NCBI RefSeq assembly: GCF_016756595.1
Contig: NZ_AP023257.1
Location: 2,558,001 to 2,622,000 of the forward strand
Origin: Mesorhizobium sp. L-2-11
GTDB taxonomy: Bacteria; Pseudomonadota; Alphaproteobacteria; Rhizobiales; Rhizobiaceae
Direction of reading: 5' to 3'
Length of the DNA stretch: 64,000 nt
Positions 16,416-24,114 of the stretch are shown here, piece by piece. Within the stretch, counting starts at the first letter, position 1, and each line of letters opens with the position of its first letter. The translations under genes and the position numbers were made by a program. The notes beneath the pieces were generated by a model. It was not told the origin of the DNA, did not search any database, and worked only from the letters and a program-made list of their open reading frames with translations.

Positions 16416-17417
16416 ATGTCCAGCCTTCGCCCATCACCGATCACGCCGACCGTCGATTTCGACCGCGACGGCGTGCAGCACGGCTTCCTGCGGCTGCCTT
16501 ACAGCCGTGACGATTCGGCCTGGGGATCGGTGATGATCCCGATCTGCGTGATCCGCAACGGCAGAGGGCCGAGCGCATTGCTCACCGGCGGCAATCATGG
16601 CGACGAATATGAGGGGCCGCTGGCGCTCTACGATCTCGCCCGCACGCTCGATCCCAAGCAAGTCAGCGGCACGGTGATCATCGTGCCGGCGATGAACTAT
16701 CCGGCGTTCCGCGCCGGCACCCGCACCTCGCCGATCGACAAGGGCAATTTGAACCGCAGCTTTCCCGGCAAGCCCGACGGCACGGTGACCGAGAAGATCG
16801 CCGATTATTTTCAACGTGAGTTGCTCCCCCGCACAGACATCGCGCTCGACTTCCATTCCGGCGGCAAGACGCTCGACTTCGTGCCGTTCTGTGCCGCCCA
16901 TATCCGCCCCGACAAGGAGTTGGAGGCGAAGGGTTTTGCCGCGGTGGAAGCGTTCTCGGCGCCGTGGTCGATGAAGATGCTGGAGATCGATGCGGTCGGC
17001 ATGTTCGACACTGCCGCCGAAGAGATGGGCAAGCTGTTCATCACCACGGAGCTCGGCGGCGGTGGGACTGCCCGCGCAGAGACGGTGCGGATCGCCCGGC
17101 GCGGCGTGCTCAACGTGCTGCGCCATGCCGGCATCGTCGCCGGTGCGGTCGAGATGCAGCCGACCCGCTGGCTGGACATGCCGTCGGGCGATTGCTTCTC
17201 CTTCGCCGAGGACGACGGGATGATCGAAACCATGATCGATCTCGGCGAGCCTGTCGAAGAGGGCCAGGTCCTGGCGCGCATCCACTCGATCGGCCGCACC
17301 GGTGCCGCACCTCAGGAGATCAGGGCAAGGATGGGCGGCATGCTGGCAGCGCGGCATTTCCCCGGACTGGTCAAGGCGGGCGACTGCACCGCCATGGTCG
17401 CCGTGCTGGTCGATTGA
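16416..17417 (+). CDS. doeB: N-alpha-acetyl-L-2,4-diaminobutyrate deacetylase DoeB (EutE)
   Basis: A 333-residue zinc carboxypeptidase-like deacetylase of the succinylglutamate desuccinylase/aspartoacylase family. Zinc-site motifs: LTGGNHGDEYEGP (H and E ligands, about residue 61) and ALDFHSGG (about 150). It removes the acetyl group to give diaminobutyrate for DoeD. The ATG at 16416 is chosen. A TTG at 16407 overlapping the doeA stop is also open and would add three residues. It is the last gene of the plus-strand ectoine block, followed by palindromes. Confidence 0.88.
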   Translation: MSSLRPSPITPTVDFDRDGVQHGFLRLPYSRDDSAWGSVMIPICVIRNGRGPSALLTGGNHGDEYEGPLALYDLARTLDPKQVSGTVIIVPAMNYPAFRAGTRTSPIDKGNLNRSFPGKPDGTVTEKIADYFQRELLPRTDIALDFHSGGKTLDFVPFCAAHIRPDKELEAKGFAAVEAFSAPWSMKMLEIDAVGMFDTAAEEMGKLFITTELGGGGTARAETVRIARRGVLNVLRHAGIVAGAVEMQPTRWLDMPSGDCFSFAEDDGMIETMIDLGEPVEEGQVLARIHSIGRTGAAPQEIRARMGGMLAARHFPGLVKAGDCTAMVAVLVD

Positions 17418-17447
17418 AGCAGGGCAATCGCTTCAGGTCGTCGGCGC

Positions 17448-17618
17448 TGCCCCTCATCGCCCTGCCGGGCACTTCTCCCCGTATAGTGACTGTATAGTGA
17501 CGGGGAGAAGGACGCTCTTCGATGATTTCGTTGCAGAAGACGCGCCAAGGGCTACGCCCATCGGACTTCTCCCGTTTTACTGGGAGAAGGTGCCGGCAGG
17601 CGGATGAGGGGCAGCGTC
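17448..17618. repeat. Tandem RIME-like palindromes after doeB
   Basis: First palindrome CTTCTCCCCGT...ACGGGGAGAAG has a loop that carries a duplicated TATAGTGAC unit (about 17482-17501). The second, CTTCTCCCGTTTTACTGGGAGAAG (17568-17590), carries the GTGCCGGCAGGCGGATGAG tail. They probably form the 3' end of the ectoine transcript. Confidence 0.65.
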
Positions 17619-17801
17619 GGCATTGAATGTGGCAGCCACGGGCAGCTTCCAGGCGCTGTCGATCAATTCAGCGGTGCGGGTAACCGACGTCTGGATCGCG
17701 TCTTGCGAAACTCTGGGCTGGCCGGCAATCAAAAGTGCGGCGCCGCCTGGCACGCCGAAGACGGCGATCACAATCACACCGAAAGCGAGACTGCGCTTCA
17801 T
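17577..17801 (-). pseudogene. Possible N-terminal remnant of a secreted phytochelatin-synthase-like protein
   Basis: An open frame of 74 codons from an ATG at 17801. It begins with a lysine/arginine start and a hydrophobic segment (about 5-27) like a signal anchor. SVTRTAELIDSAWKLPVA follows, reminiscent of the segment before the catalytic core of bacterial phytochelatin synthase-like proteins. From about residue 60 the frame runs into the palindromic repeat, so the catalytic Cys-His-Asp part is missing. No clear ribosome site is present. The family assignment rests on memory of conserved wording and is tentative; a short orphan secreted protein is the alternative. Confidence 0.3.
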
Positions 17802-17864
17802 TGCTGAATCTCGGAGCAGGCAGCAACAGGAGAATGAAGAAAAGCCACCGCAACGTCAATCGAA

Positions 17865-17893
17865 GGCCCGCGCCTCTGGAGGAGCGCGGGCCG
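17865..17893. terminator. Strong GC hairpin
   Basis: GGCCCGCGCCTC pairs with GAGGAGCGCGGGCC across a short loop. It resembles the terminator-like hairpin after the BBE oxidase at 25573. No T-run follows. The stretch from here to 18240 holds no gene I can support. Confidence 0.45.
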
Positions 17894-18253
17894 ACCGGGG
17901 CCCCCGGTCCGGCAGCCAACATCCGGGAGATATTCGCTGTCACCCTACAATCGTTAGTATGCGCTAATGTTCCCATCGCTCAGAGAAATACCACGCCTAC
18001 CGAGGGCCGGAAGCAATGGCGCCGCGGCCCGAAGCGCGGGCACTTCGGTGGACACCTCGGTAATGGAGCCTATGTTCCTAATACCGGCGAACCGCAGCAT
18101 CGCCTGGCAACAGCACAGGTGGGATGAAATCAGTTCTCAGAAACGTTCATCAACAACACTCAATGCCTGCTGCCCGACACCTGGTGCCGATGACCAAAAA
18201 ACCTCCGGCGGTGGTCCTGAAAAATACCGTGCGCGACGCCGAGGAGACCGAAT

Positions 18254-19321
18254 ATGCCGGCCAAAGCGTTTATTAACCGGATCGCGACAGCGGTGCCGGA
18301 GCACGAGGTTCATCAATTCTATCTGCAATTCGCGGCCTCAATGCTTGCGGCCGATCGCCGAAGAATTTTCAAACGCATGGTTGACGTTGCCGGCATCGAG
18401 CACCGCTATTCCTGCTTTGCACCTGCCGGCGACCCCGAAGGACCATCAGCAGATCTTGACGGGAGGTTCATCCGGGGCGCCTTTCCTGGAACGGCCGAGA
18501 GAATGGCAATGTTCTGTGATGCCGCACCTGTTCTGGCGCAAAAAGGCGTCGACGGATTGGCGCTTGGCGGCGGCGCTTCTTGCATCACCCATCTCATCGT
18601 CACCACCTGCACCGGTTTTTCAGCGCCAGGTATCGACCTGGAGCTGGTTGCGCGATGCGGCCTGCCGGACAGGGTCGAACGCACGATGATCGGTTTCATG
18701 GGCTGCTACGCGGCGATCAACGGCCTCAAGCTTGCCCGCCACATCGTCCGCTCCGACCCGCAGGCCAGGGTCCTGCTGGTCAATATCGAACTCTGCACGA
18801 TGCATCTGCGGGAAACCAGCGAACTGGAAAAGCTGCTGTCGTTCTGCCTCTGGGGCGATGGCTGTGCGGCTGCGCTCATCACCGCCGAGCCGCACGGCAT
18901 CGAGCTCGAAAGCTTTTACGGCATCGTGGCGGACGAGCGGCGGGATCTGATGAGCTGGAGCATTAGTGACCACGGCTTCGAAATGGTTCTTTCCGGCCAG
19001 GTCCCGGCAGCAATCCATGAAGCGTTGCGGAGCAATCACCACGCCATCCTCGGCGGTCGGCCGACCGAGGCGATCGACCTCTGGGCCGTGCACCCGGGGG
19101 GACGTTCGGTGCTCGACGCCGTCGAACGGGCCCTGGAACTCGCGCCCACCGCGCTGGAGCCATCGCGCGAGGTGTTGCGCCGATATGGAAACATGTCGTC
19201 CGCGACCGTCATGTTCGTGATGAAAGAGATGTTGAAGGCGCCACCAGGCATGCTTGGCTGCGGCATGTCGTTCGGACCCGGGCTGGCGGCCGAAACCATG
19301 CTTTTCCGAACGGGGTCATGA
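18254..19321 (+). CDS. Type III polyketide synthase (chalcone/stilbene synthase family)
   Basis: A 355-residue homodimeric ketosynthase that condenses a CoA- or ACP-bound starter with malonyl-CoA. The complete catalytic triad is visible: C151 in GFMGCYAAING, H280 in WAVHPGGRSVLDA and N313 in RYGNMSSATV. GAGGAG at 18241-18246 precedes the ATG by seven bases. The stop overlaps the methyltransferase start as ATGA, so PKS, methyltransferase and flavoprotein are made together. Bacterial relatives make alkylresorcinols, alkylpyrones or phloroglucinols. With the two tailoring genes, the product is probably a methylated and oxidised phenolic lipid or pyrone. Starter and chain length cannot be read from the sequence. 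Confidence 0.92.
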   Translation: MPAKAFINRIATAVPEHEVHQFYLQFAASMLAADRRRIFKRMVDVAGIEHRYSCFAPAGDPEGPSADLDGRFIRGAFPGTAERMAMFCDAAPVLAQKGVDGLALGGGASCITHLIVTTCTGFSAPGIDLELVARCGLPDRVERTMIGFMGCYAAINGLKLARHIVRSDPQARVLLVNIELCTMHLRETSELEKLLSFCLWGDGCAAALITAEPHGIELESFYGIVADERRDLMSWSISDHGFEMVLSGQVPAAIHEALRSNHHAILGGRPTEAIDLWAVHPGGRSVLDAVERALELAPTALEPSREVLRRYGNMSSATVMFVMKEMLKAPPGMLGCGMSFGPGLAAETMLFRTGS

Positions 19322-20031
19322 GCAGCCTGGAGCACCGCCAGCTTGCGCCGGAAATCCTCGATGGACTTGCGGCCGACGATCCACGAGCGCTTGCGGCGCG
19401 TCGCGACCTCCGTCGCATCAACGCGCTGATGTTGCAGGCCAGGATCATGGCGTCGCTGCTGCAGAAATTTGTGCCAGGGCCGCCGCGCCGGATTCTGGAG
19501 ATCGGCGCCGGCGACGGCTCATTCATGCTGGCGGTAGCACGACGCATGGCCGGGCATTGGCCTGGGGTCGACCTGGTGATGCTCGACCGCATCGACCTCA
19601 TCACCACGCAATTGCGTGGTGATTTCGACAGGCTGGGATGGACGGTCGAAGCCGTCACCGCCGATGTCTTCGACTGGGCGAGAAACAATGAGGGCACGCG
19701 GTTCGACGCGATCACCGTCAATCTGTTTCTGCATCATTTCGACGATGCCGAGCTCGTGCGCCTGTTTGCGCTGATGGCGCCGATGGCCCCGTTCCTGTTG
19801 GCGACAGAGCCGTTGCGGACGAAACTGACGCTGGCCGCGACCCGTCTTCTCCCGGCAATCGGCGCCAATGACGTCACGCGAAACGACGCGGCTCAAAGTG
19901 TGCGTGCCGGCTTTCGTGACAACGAGCTTTCCGGTCTCTGGCTCGCGGCAAACGGCAAACCGGTCGAGGAACGGCGCGCCGGCCTTTTTTCCCACATTTT
20001 CGTCGGCGCCCGCGCCGGTCATGACCTATGA
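19318..20031 (+). CDS. Class I SAM-dependent methyltransferase, polyketide tailoring
   Basis: A 237-residue soluble methyltransferase. Motif I is ILEIGAGDGSFMLAVA (about 59-74), an acidic residue follows in VMLDRIDL, and a post-motif NLFLHHFDDAEL (about 134-145) is typical of small-molecule methyltransferases. It overlaps the PKS stop and the flavoprotein start by four bases each. The likely role is O- or C-methylation of the polyketide. It differs from the membrane methyltransferase SrsB of the Streptomyces alkylresorcinol pathway, so the operon is analogous rather than orthologous. Confidence 0.85.
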   Translation: MSSLEHRQLAPEILDGLAADDPRALAARRDLRRINALMLQARIMASLLQKFVPGPPRRILEIGAGDGSFMLAVARRMAGHWPGVDLVMLDRIDLITTQLRGDFDRLGWTVEAVTADVFDWARNNEGTRFDAITVNLFLHHFDDAELVRLFALMAPMAPFLLATEPLRTKLTLAATRLLPAIGANDVTRNDAAQSVRAGFRDNELSGLWLAANGKPVEERRAGLFSHIFVGARAGHDL

Positions 20032-21263
20032 CGCGATTGTCGACCCATGACGCGATCGTCATAGGCGCCGGCCCGGCGGGCACGTCCGTCGCGCTGACGC
20101 TGGCCCGGCGCGGATGGGCCGTGGCTATTGTGGAAAAGAGTGTGTTCCCGCGCCGCAAGGTCTGCGGCGAATATATATCGGCAAGCAATCTTGCGCTTCT
20201 GGACCAGTTGGAGATCGCCGATGCCTGGCGTGCCAATGCCGGCCCCGAAATCCGCCGTGTCGGCTTGTTTTCCGGCGAGACCTGCGCCGAGGCGCCCATG
20301 CCTCATGCAAAGGGTGCGCTTCAAGCAAAAGATGGGCGCCGCGCGAAAAAAGACGGTTTCGGCCGCGCGCTCGGCCGGGATATTTTCGACTGTCTGCTTT
20401 TGCAGGCGGCGCGATCGGCGGGCGTCGAAATCTTTCAGCCTTGCCGCGCCGTCGCCATCGACCCGGATGGCGAGGCGCAATTGGTGCGAATTCAAGCCGG
20501 AAACGAAACGACGATGTTGCGCGCGCCGGTGATTGTCGCCGCGCACGGCTCCTGGGAGCCAGGACCGCTACCCAGCCAGGTCGGAAAGACCAACCGCCGT
20601 TCGGACCTGTTCGGCTTTAAGGCGCATTTCACCGGGTCGTCCCTGGCACCTGATTTGATGCCCCTGCTGGTATTTCCTGGCGGTTATGGCGGCATGGTTT
20701 GGGCGGATCATGGCCGGCTGTCGATCTCGTGCTGCATTCGGCGCGACATGCTCGCACAGTTGCGCAAACATCCCCGCCACCAGAGCCATTTATCGGCCGC
20801 CGAGGCGGTCTCCCGTCATCTGATGGAATCATGTCGCGGAGTGAGGGATGCGCTGGAGTCAGCTGAGGCCGACGGGCCGTGGCTTGCCGCAGGTCCGATC
20901 CGGCCGGGAATTCGCTCCTGCTACGAACGCGGCATCTTTCGCGTCGGCAACGCAGCCGGCGAGTCCCATCCGGTCATCGCCGAGGGCATTTCGATGGCGC
21001 TTCAGTCCGGCTGGCTGCTGGCTTGCGAACTCTTATGCGCGCCAGGCGGCCGTGCGGGGCGCGAGACGGCAGGCAGACGTTACGAAGCGGCTTGGAAAAG
21101 TCTGTTTTCAACACGGGTCTACGCCGCCGCCGCACTTGCCGGGATTGCCCTTAGTCCCGGCAGCGCCGCCTTGATGGCGGCGATTGTCCGGAACTTCCCG
21201 CAGGCGCTAACCTTAGGCGCGCAACTGAGCGGCAAGACAAAGCCGGTTCCCGGCTTTGTCTGA
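20028..21263 (+). CDS. FAD-dependent oxidoreductase (geranylgeranyl-reductase/PHBH-like), polyketide tailoring
   Basis: A 411-residue flavoprotein. The N-terminal dinucleotide-binding motif is VIGAGPAGTSVALTLARRG (about 11-29), then KVCGEYIS (about 45-52), a hallmark of the geranylgeranyl reductase/halogenase-like branch. A later GDxxG-like FAD region reads RVGNAAGESHPVIAEGI (about 305-321). The C-terminal hydrophobic segment may contact membrane. It probably hydroxylates or reduces the polyketide product, as SrsC does for alkylresorcinols. Last gene of the operon; a perfect 11-bp hairpin overlaps its final codons. Confidence 0.85.
   Translation: MTRLSTHDAIVIGAGPAGTSVALTLARRGWAVAIVEKSVFPRRKVCGEYISASNLALLDQLEIADAWRANAGPEIRRVGLFSGETCAEAPMPHAKGALQAKDGRRAKKDGFGRALGRDIFDCLLLQAARSAGVEIFQPCRAVAIDPDGEAQLVRIQAGNETTMLRAPVIVAAHGSWEPGPLPSQVGKTNRRSDLFGFKAHFTGSSLAPDLMPLLVFPGGYGGMVWADHGRLSISCCIRRDMLAQLRKHPRHQSHLSAAEAVSRHLMESCRGVRDALESAEADGPWLAAGPIRPGIRSCYERGIFRVGNAAGESHPVIAEGISMALQSGWLLACELLCAPGGRAGRETAGRRYEAAWKSLFSTRVYAAAALAGIALSPGSAALMAAIVRNFPQALTLGAQLSGKTKPVPGFV
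21236..21260 (+). terminator. Hairpin at the end of the polyketide operon
   Basis: GACAAAGCCGG (21236-21246) pairs perfectly with CCGGCTTTGTC (21250-21260) over a TTC loop. It lies inside the last codons of the flavoprotein gene, just before its stop at 21261-21263. No T-run follows, so it could stabilise the 3' end rather than terminate. Confidence 0.5.
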
Positions 21264-21321
21264 CGGGTGGGGCGACGCGTTCATGCGCACCAAGGGCACT
21301 AGCGACCTCGAAAGGGCTAAC

Positions 21322-21630
21322 TCACTTGGGGCAATTCTCCATGTCCGAAGTTGCAGTGCCACTGGCGGAGTTGGTATTCGCATCGGCGCCTGCGATTTCC
21401 TTGCACCGATCATCCATGCCGTCGGTGCCAGTGTCTGTTGACCCGGTTACGTTCGGATCGGCAGGAGTTGGATTATTCGTGCCGGTTGTGGTTCCGGTGC
21501 CGGTCCCAGTCCCAGTCCCAGTCCCCGCTCCCGGATCGCTGGTGCCGGATCCTGTGCCGTTCGATTGCGCCATCGCCGAAGTGGCGAGTGCGATACTGAG
21601 TACGGTTGCCGAAAGAATTTTCTTCATCAT
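21322..21630 (-). CDS. Small secreted Gly/Thr-rich repeat protein
   Basis: A 102-residue protein with a clear signal peptide (MMKKILSATVLSIALATSAMAQ, cut after AMA). A low-complexity Gly-Thr-Ser repeat follows, built from a 6-bp DNA repeat (about 21487-21540), and then a tail with two cysteines (DDRCKEIAG and MENCPK). A GGAG sits before the ATGATG start; either ATG (21630 or 21627) would work. It is convergent with the polyketide operon. Function unknown: it may be a small periplasmic or surface protein whose repeat length could vary by slippage. Confidence 0.65.
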   Translation of the reverse strand: MMKKILSATVLSIALATSAMAQSNGTGSGTSDPGAGTGTGTGTGTGTTTGTNNPTPADPNVTGSTDTGTDGMDDRCKEIAGADANTNSASGTATSDMENCPK

Positions 21631-21865
21631 GGTGGCTCTCCATTGGAGTTGCGTCGCTGGTTGCGATGATTATCCAACGAGCTTTTTTTGGAGTTGTTCC
21701 GTCAGACAAAAATTGTGATCGACGGGTCGGGGCCGATGGCAATCCAGCAGCAATGCTGGCGAAGCAGCGAACGAGCGCCGTCGCGCTTCTAATGGCATAG
21801 CCGGCCGAGCACCGTTGCGATGGAAGCGCCGTTCTGCCGTTGCATTCTTCGGCTGGTGTAACGGT

Positions 21866-22140
21866 ATGGATCCCAGGGTCTGCGCCGCGTCGCTTCGCTC
21901 CTTGCTTCGCCCTAGGATGACGAAGTCGTGGTGGTTTATGCCAATCGCCAGCGTTGGAGATTTGGCTGCCCGACCGGCCGGGCAGCGAAGGTCCACAGCG
22001 CTTTCAGCAGCGAATCTCAGTGGCAATCGCAAACCTCCAGGATTGGCCGAAACCCCTCCACTTCGTCATCCCAGCGCGGAGCAGGAGCGAAGCGACGTCG
22101 CGGAAACCCTGGGATCCATGCCGTTACGCCAACCGAAGAA
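21866..22140. repeat. Pair of inverted intergenic repeats (GGATCCCAGGGTCTGCGCC type)
   Basis: The left unit (about 21868-21920) begins GGATCCCAGGGTCTGCGCCGCG and contains CCCTAGGATGACGAAG. A related unit runs inverted at about 22064-22122 (CTTCGTCATCCCAGCGC ... CCCTGGGATCCATG). GGTGTAACGG and CCGTTACGCC also mirror each other outside them. The left unit matches the repeat at 781. Together they form a MITE-like inverted structure of about 0.3 kb with no gene. Confidence 0.6.
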
Positions 22141-22184
22141 TGCAACGGCTCAGGATAAATGCTGATCTGTAGTGATCCTTCGCG

Positions 22185-22238
22185 CCCCCCTCGGTCCTGC
22201 CCCTCTTTGTCAAAACTTGGCATCTCCCCCCACTTGGG
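22185..22238. repeat. RIME-like palindrome interrupted by IS4 copy 2 (left part)
   Basis: The sequence from CGCCCCCCTCGGTCCTGCC to CATCTCCCCCCACTTGGG is the left arm and loop. The right arm GGGGGGAGATTGG resumes after the IS at 23542. Joined, the arms give a near-perfect stem ATCTCCCCCC/GGGGGGAGAT with loop ACTT. The uninterrupted relative lies at 12255-12285. Confidence 0.7.
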
Positions 22239-23536
22239 CAGGGCTGTCCGGGGAAAGTTATTCATATATTGAAGGCCATCTGATTGGGAGCGGCTCGGTC
22301 TCTTGGTCGGCTTGGATTGATCGGTGGCGGCTTGTCGATGGTGTGCAGTTTCCGCCGCCCGAACAAGTATTGAGCGACCAGTTCTGTGAACCTCAAGATA
22401 GGAATAGTGACGCGGCGGGTGCGCGCGACAATGCGCAGCAGCGCAAAGGCGATCATTGCGGCAAAGAGTTGCAGGCGGATTGCATTGCCGTTGTTGCCGA
22501 GGAACTTGCGGATCTTGAGGTGCTGCTTGATCCATCGGAACAGAAGCTCGATGTGCCAGCGGCCTTTGTAGAGCCGTCCAATCTCGACGGCGGAGCGCTC
22601 CAGATCGTTGGTCAAAAGCGTGATGGTGTCGCCCGTTTCGCGCTGAACGCGCAGGCGACGCAGCCGCATCGGCAGCTTGCAAGCAGCCTTGCTGACCAGG
22701 CTTACCTCACTGTCTTCCACAACCAGGAAGCCGTCGCCCTGCGGCTCGGCTATAGGGCGATCACGCAGCAGCGCCAGCCTCATGTTGGATTTGGGCCGCG
22801 TCACGAAGATCGATCCGGCTTCGGCGATCGCCGTCCACCAGCCATAATGGCAGTAGCCCTTGTCGAACACGTAGGTCGCTCCAGCTTCGATCGTGATCTG
22901 GCGACCGACCTGGGCGTCGTTGACGTTGGCGTCGGTGATGTCGAGGATGCGCGGACAGTCGGTCTTCGGGTCATAGACGACATGCACCTTCATGCCGCGG
23001 ATGCGCCCGTTCGACTTGGCCCAATCGCACAGTTTGCCGAGCGGAATGGGGGTCGAGTCGATCAGCCGCAGCATCGCTTCGCCCTCGCGCCGCATTTGCC
23101 TGTCGAGCAGGTTCGCCACCAGACCGAACGCCTCGGCAAAGATGGCGACCGGACGCCGTCTGTTGGCATCCGACAAGGTCGAACGCATCAACGGACCGCT
23201 GCCCAGGTGATAATGATGCTGGCTGTTGGCGTTCCAGCCGGCTTCCAGGCCACGCAAGCTGCTGCTGCCGCAGAACTGGGCATAGATCAGCGCCACCAGA
23301 TGATCCCAGCTTCTGAACGATTTGTCGTACGCATCCCCGTCGTGGCGATCCACAATTGCTTGGAATTGACGCCGATCGATGGGTTCAAGAAGCTGCCCGA
23401 AGATGCTAGGTGCAAAGCGCATGCCCCGTTCCTTTTCTGAGTCTCGACAACCAGAGAAAAGACGGACAAACCCCGTTTTACGGGGCATGCACATGTGGCA
23501 TTTCGATTCACTCAAAACTTTCCCCGGACAGCCCTG
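22239..23536 (-). mobile_element. IS4-family insertion sequence, copy 2
   Basis: A complete element of 1298 bp, opposite in orientation to copy 1, with the same terminal inverted repeats. The 9-bp target duplications CCACTTGGG lie at 22230-22238 and 23537-23545. As in copy 1 the duplication is centred on the dyad of a pre-existing palindrome. A 1-bp difference near the transposase 3' end and a few substitutions separate the copies. Confidence 0.95.
22262..23422 (-). CDS. IS4-family transposase, copy 2
   Basis: A 386-residue transposase, nearly identical to copy 1 and with the same DDE and YREK motifs. It starts at the ATG equivalent to 9601 in copy 1. Its C-terminus ends in NQMAFNI instead of NQMAFIYE because of a single-base indel in the last codons, unlikely to affect activity. 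With copy 1 in inverse orientation it offers homology for inversion of the intervening 11.5 kb. Confidence 0.92.
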   Translation of the reverse strand: MRFAPSIFGQLLEPIDRRQFQAIVDRHDGDAYDKSFRSWDHLVALIYAQFCGSSSLRGLEAGWNANSQHHYHLGSGPLMRSTLSDANRRRPVAIFAEAFGLVANLLDRQMRREGEAMLRLIDSTPIPLGKLCDWAKSNGRIRGMKVHVVYDPKTDCPRILDITDANVNDAQVGRQITIEAGATYVFDKGYCHYGWWTAIAEAGSIFVTRPKSNMRLALLRDRPIAEPQGDGFLVVEDSEVSLVSKAACKLPMRLRRLRVQRETGDTITLLTNDLERSAVEIGRLYKGRWHIELLFRWIKQHLKIRKFLGNNGNAIRLQLFAAMIAFALLRIVARTRRVTIPILRFTELVAQYLFGRRKLHTIDKPPPINPSRPRDRAAPNQMAFNI

Positions 23537-23584
23537 CCACTTGGGGGGAGATTGGCAGCTCTGGTCGCTCCAGATCGGCCCCGT

Positions 23585-23848
23585 TCACGGCTCGTCGATA
23601 TCCTGCTTCGAGGGGTTGCGCGAGAGGGCGCGTTCCTCTTCGTCGTCCGGCAACGCCTCGTCGCTCTCCTGGTACGGATTGTCGTCGTCTTCCTCGGGCA
23701 GTTCAGCCTCCTTATCGAGGTCGTAACGGATGTCGCCGTTTCCCGGCACGCTGTCCGGTAGAATTTTACTGCCCTTGATCGCGTCCCAATCCTGCTTTTC
23801 GATGGTCGGGCCTTCGGGCGAAACGTCGAGTTTTCTGCGTGGTGCCAT
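23585..23848 (-). CDS. Small acidic hypothetical protein
   Basis: An 87-residue protein from the ATG at 23848 (MAPRRKLD), preferred to 23866 because AGAGGAGAG precedes it. The N-terminus is basic, the C-terminal half strongly acidic and disordered (ELPEEDDDNPYQESDEALP). No catalytic motif. Codon use looks like its neighbours, and small proteins of this style are common in rhizobial genomes. Function not recognised. Confidence 0.6.
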   Translation of the reverse strand: MAPRRKLDVSPEGPTIEKQDWDAIKGSKILPDSVPGNGDIRYDLDKEAELPEEDDDNPYQESDEALPDDEEERALSRNPSKQDIDEP

Positions 23849-24114
23849 CAGAGCTCTCCTCTGCATTGGTTGCTCATACGCCTAACTCCGTGGACCGCTG
23901 CGCAGTTCCTCGATCGGACCGGTGAGATCGTCCTACGTCGACCCTATCCCGCTTGGCCTGCCGGCGGGGCTTTTTATCTCAATAAGAGCTGACCGTTATA
24001 CGGGTTGTGCAATGCCGGCCAGGGAGCGATCATGAACTTGCGCGACTTCTAATATAAAGGCAGACTTGGAAACGGGTGGAGGGAAAACGGCTCAAAAACA
24101 TCGGGAGGAAAGCC

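Noticed and set aside
21487..21540. Short tandem repeat considered as a CRISPR-like array
   Set aside because: The units are 6 bp without spacers and encode the Gly-Thr tract of a secreted protein.
22172..23440. Plus-strand open frame inside IS4 copy 2 (and its counterpart at 9583-10854)
   Set aside because: Both are antisense to the transposase and are conserved only because the IS copies are nearly identical.
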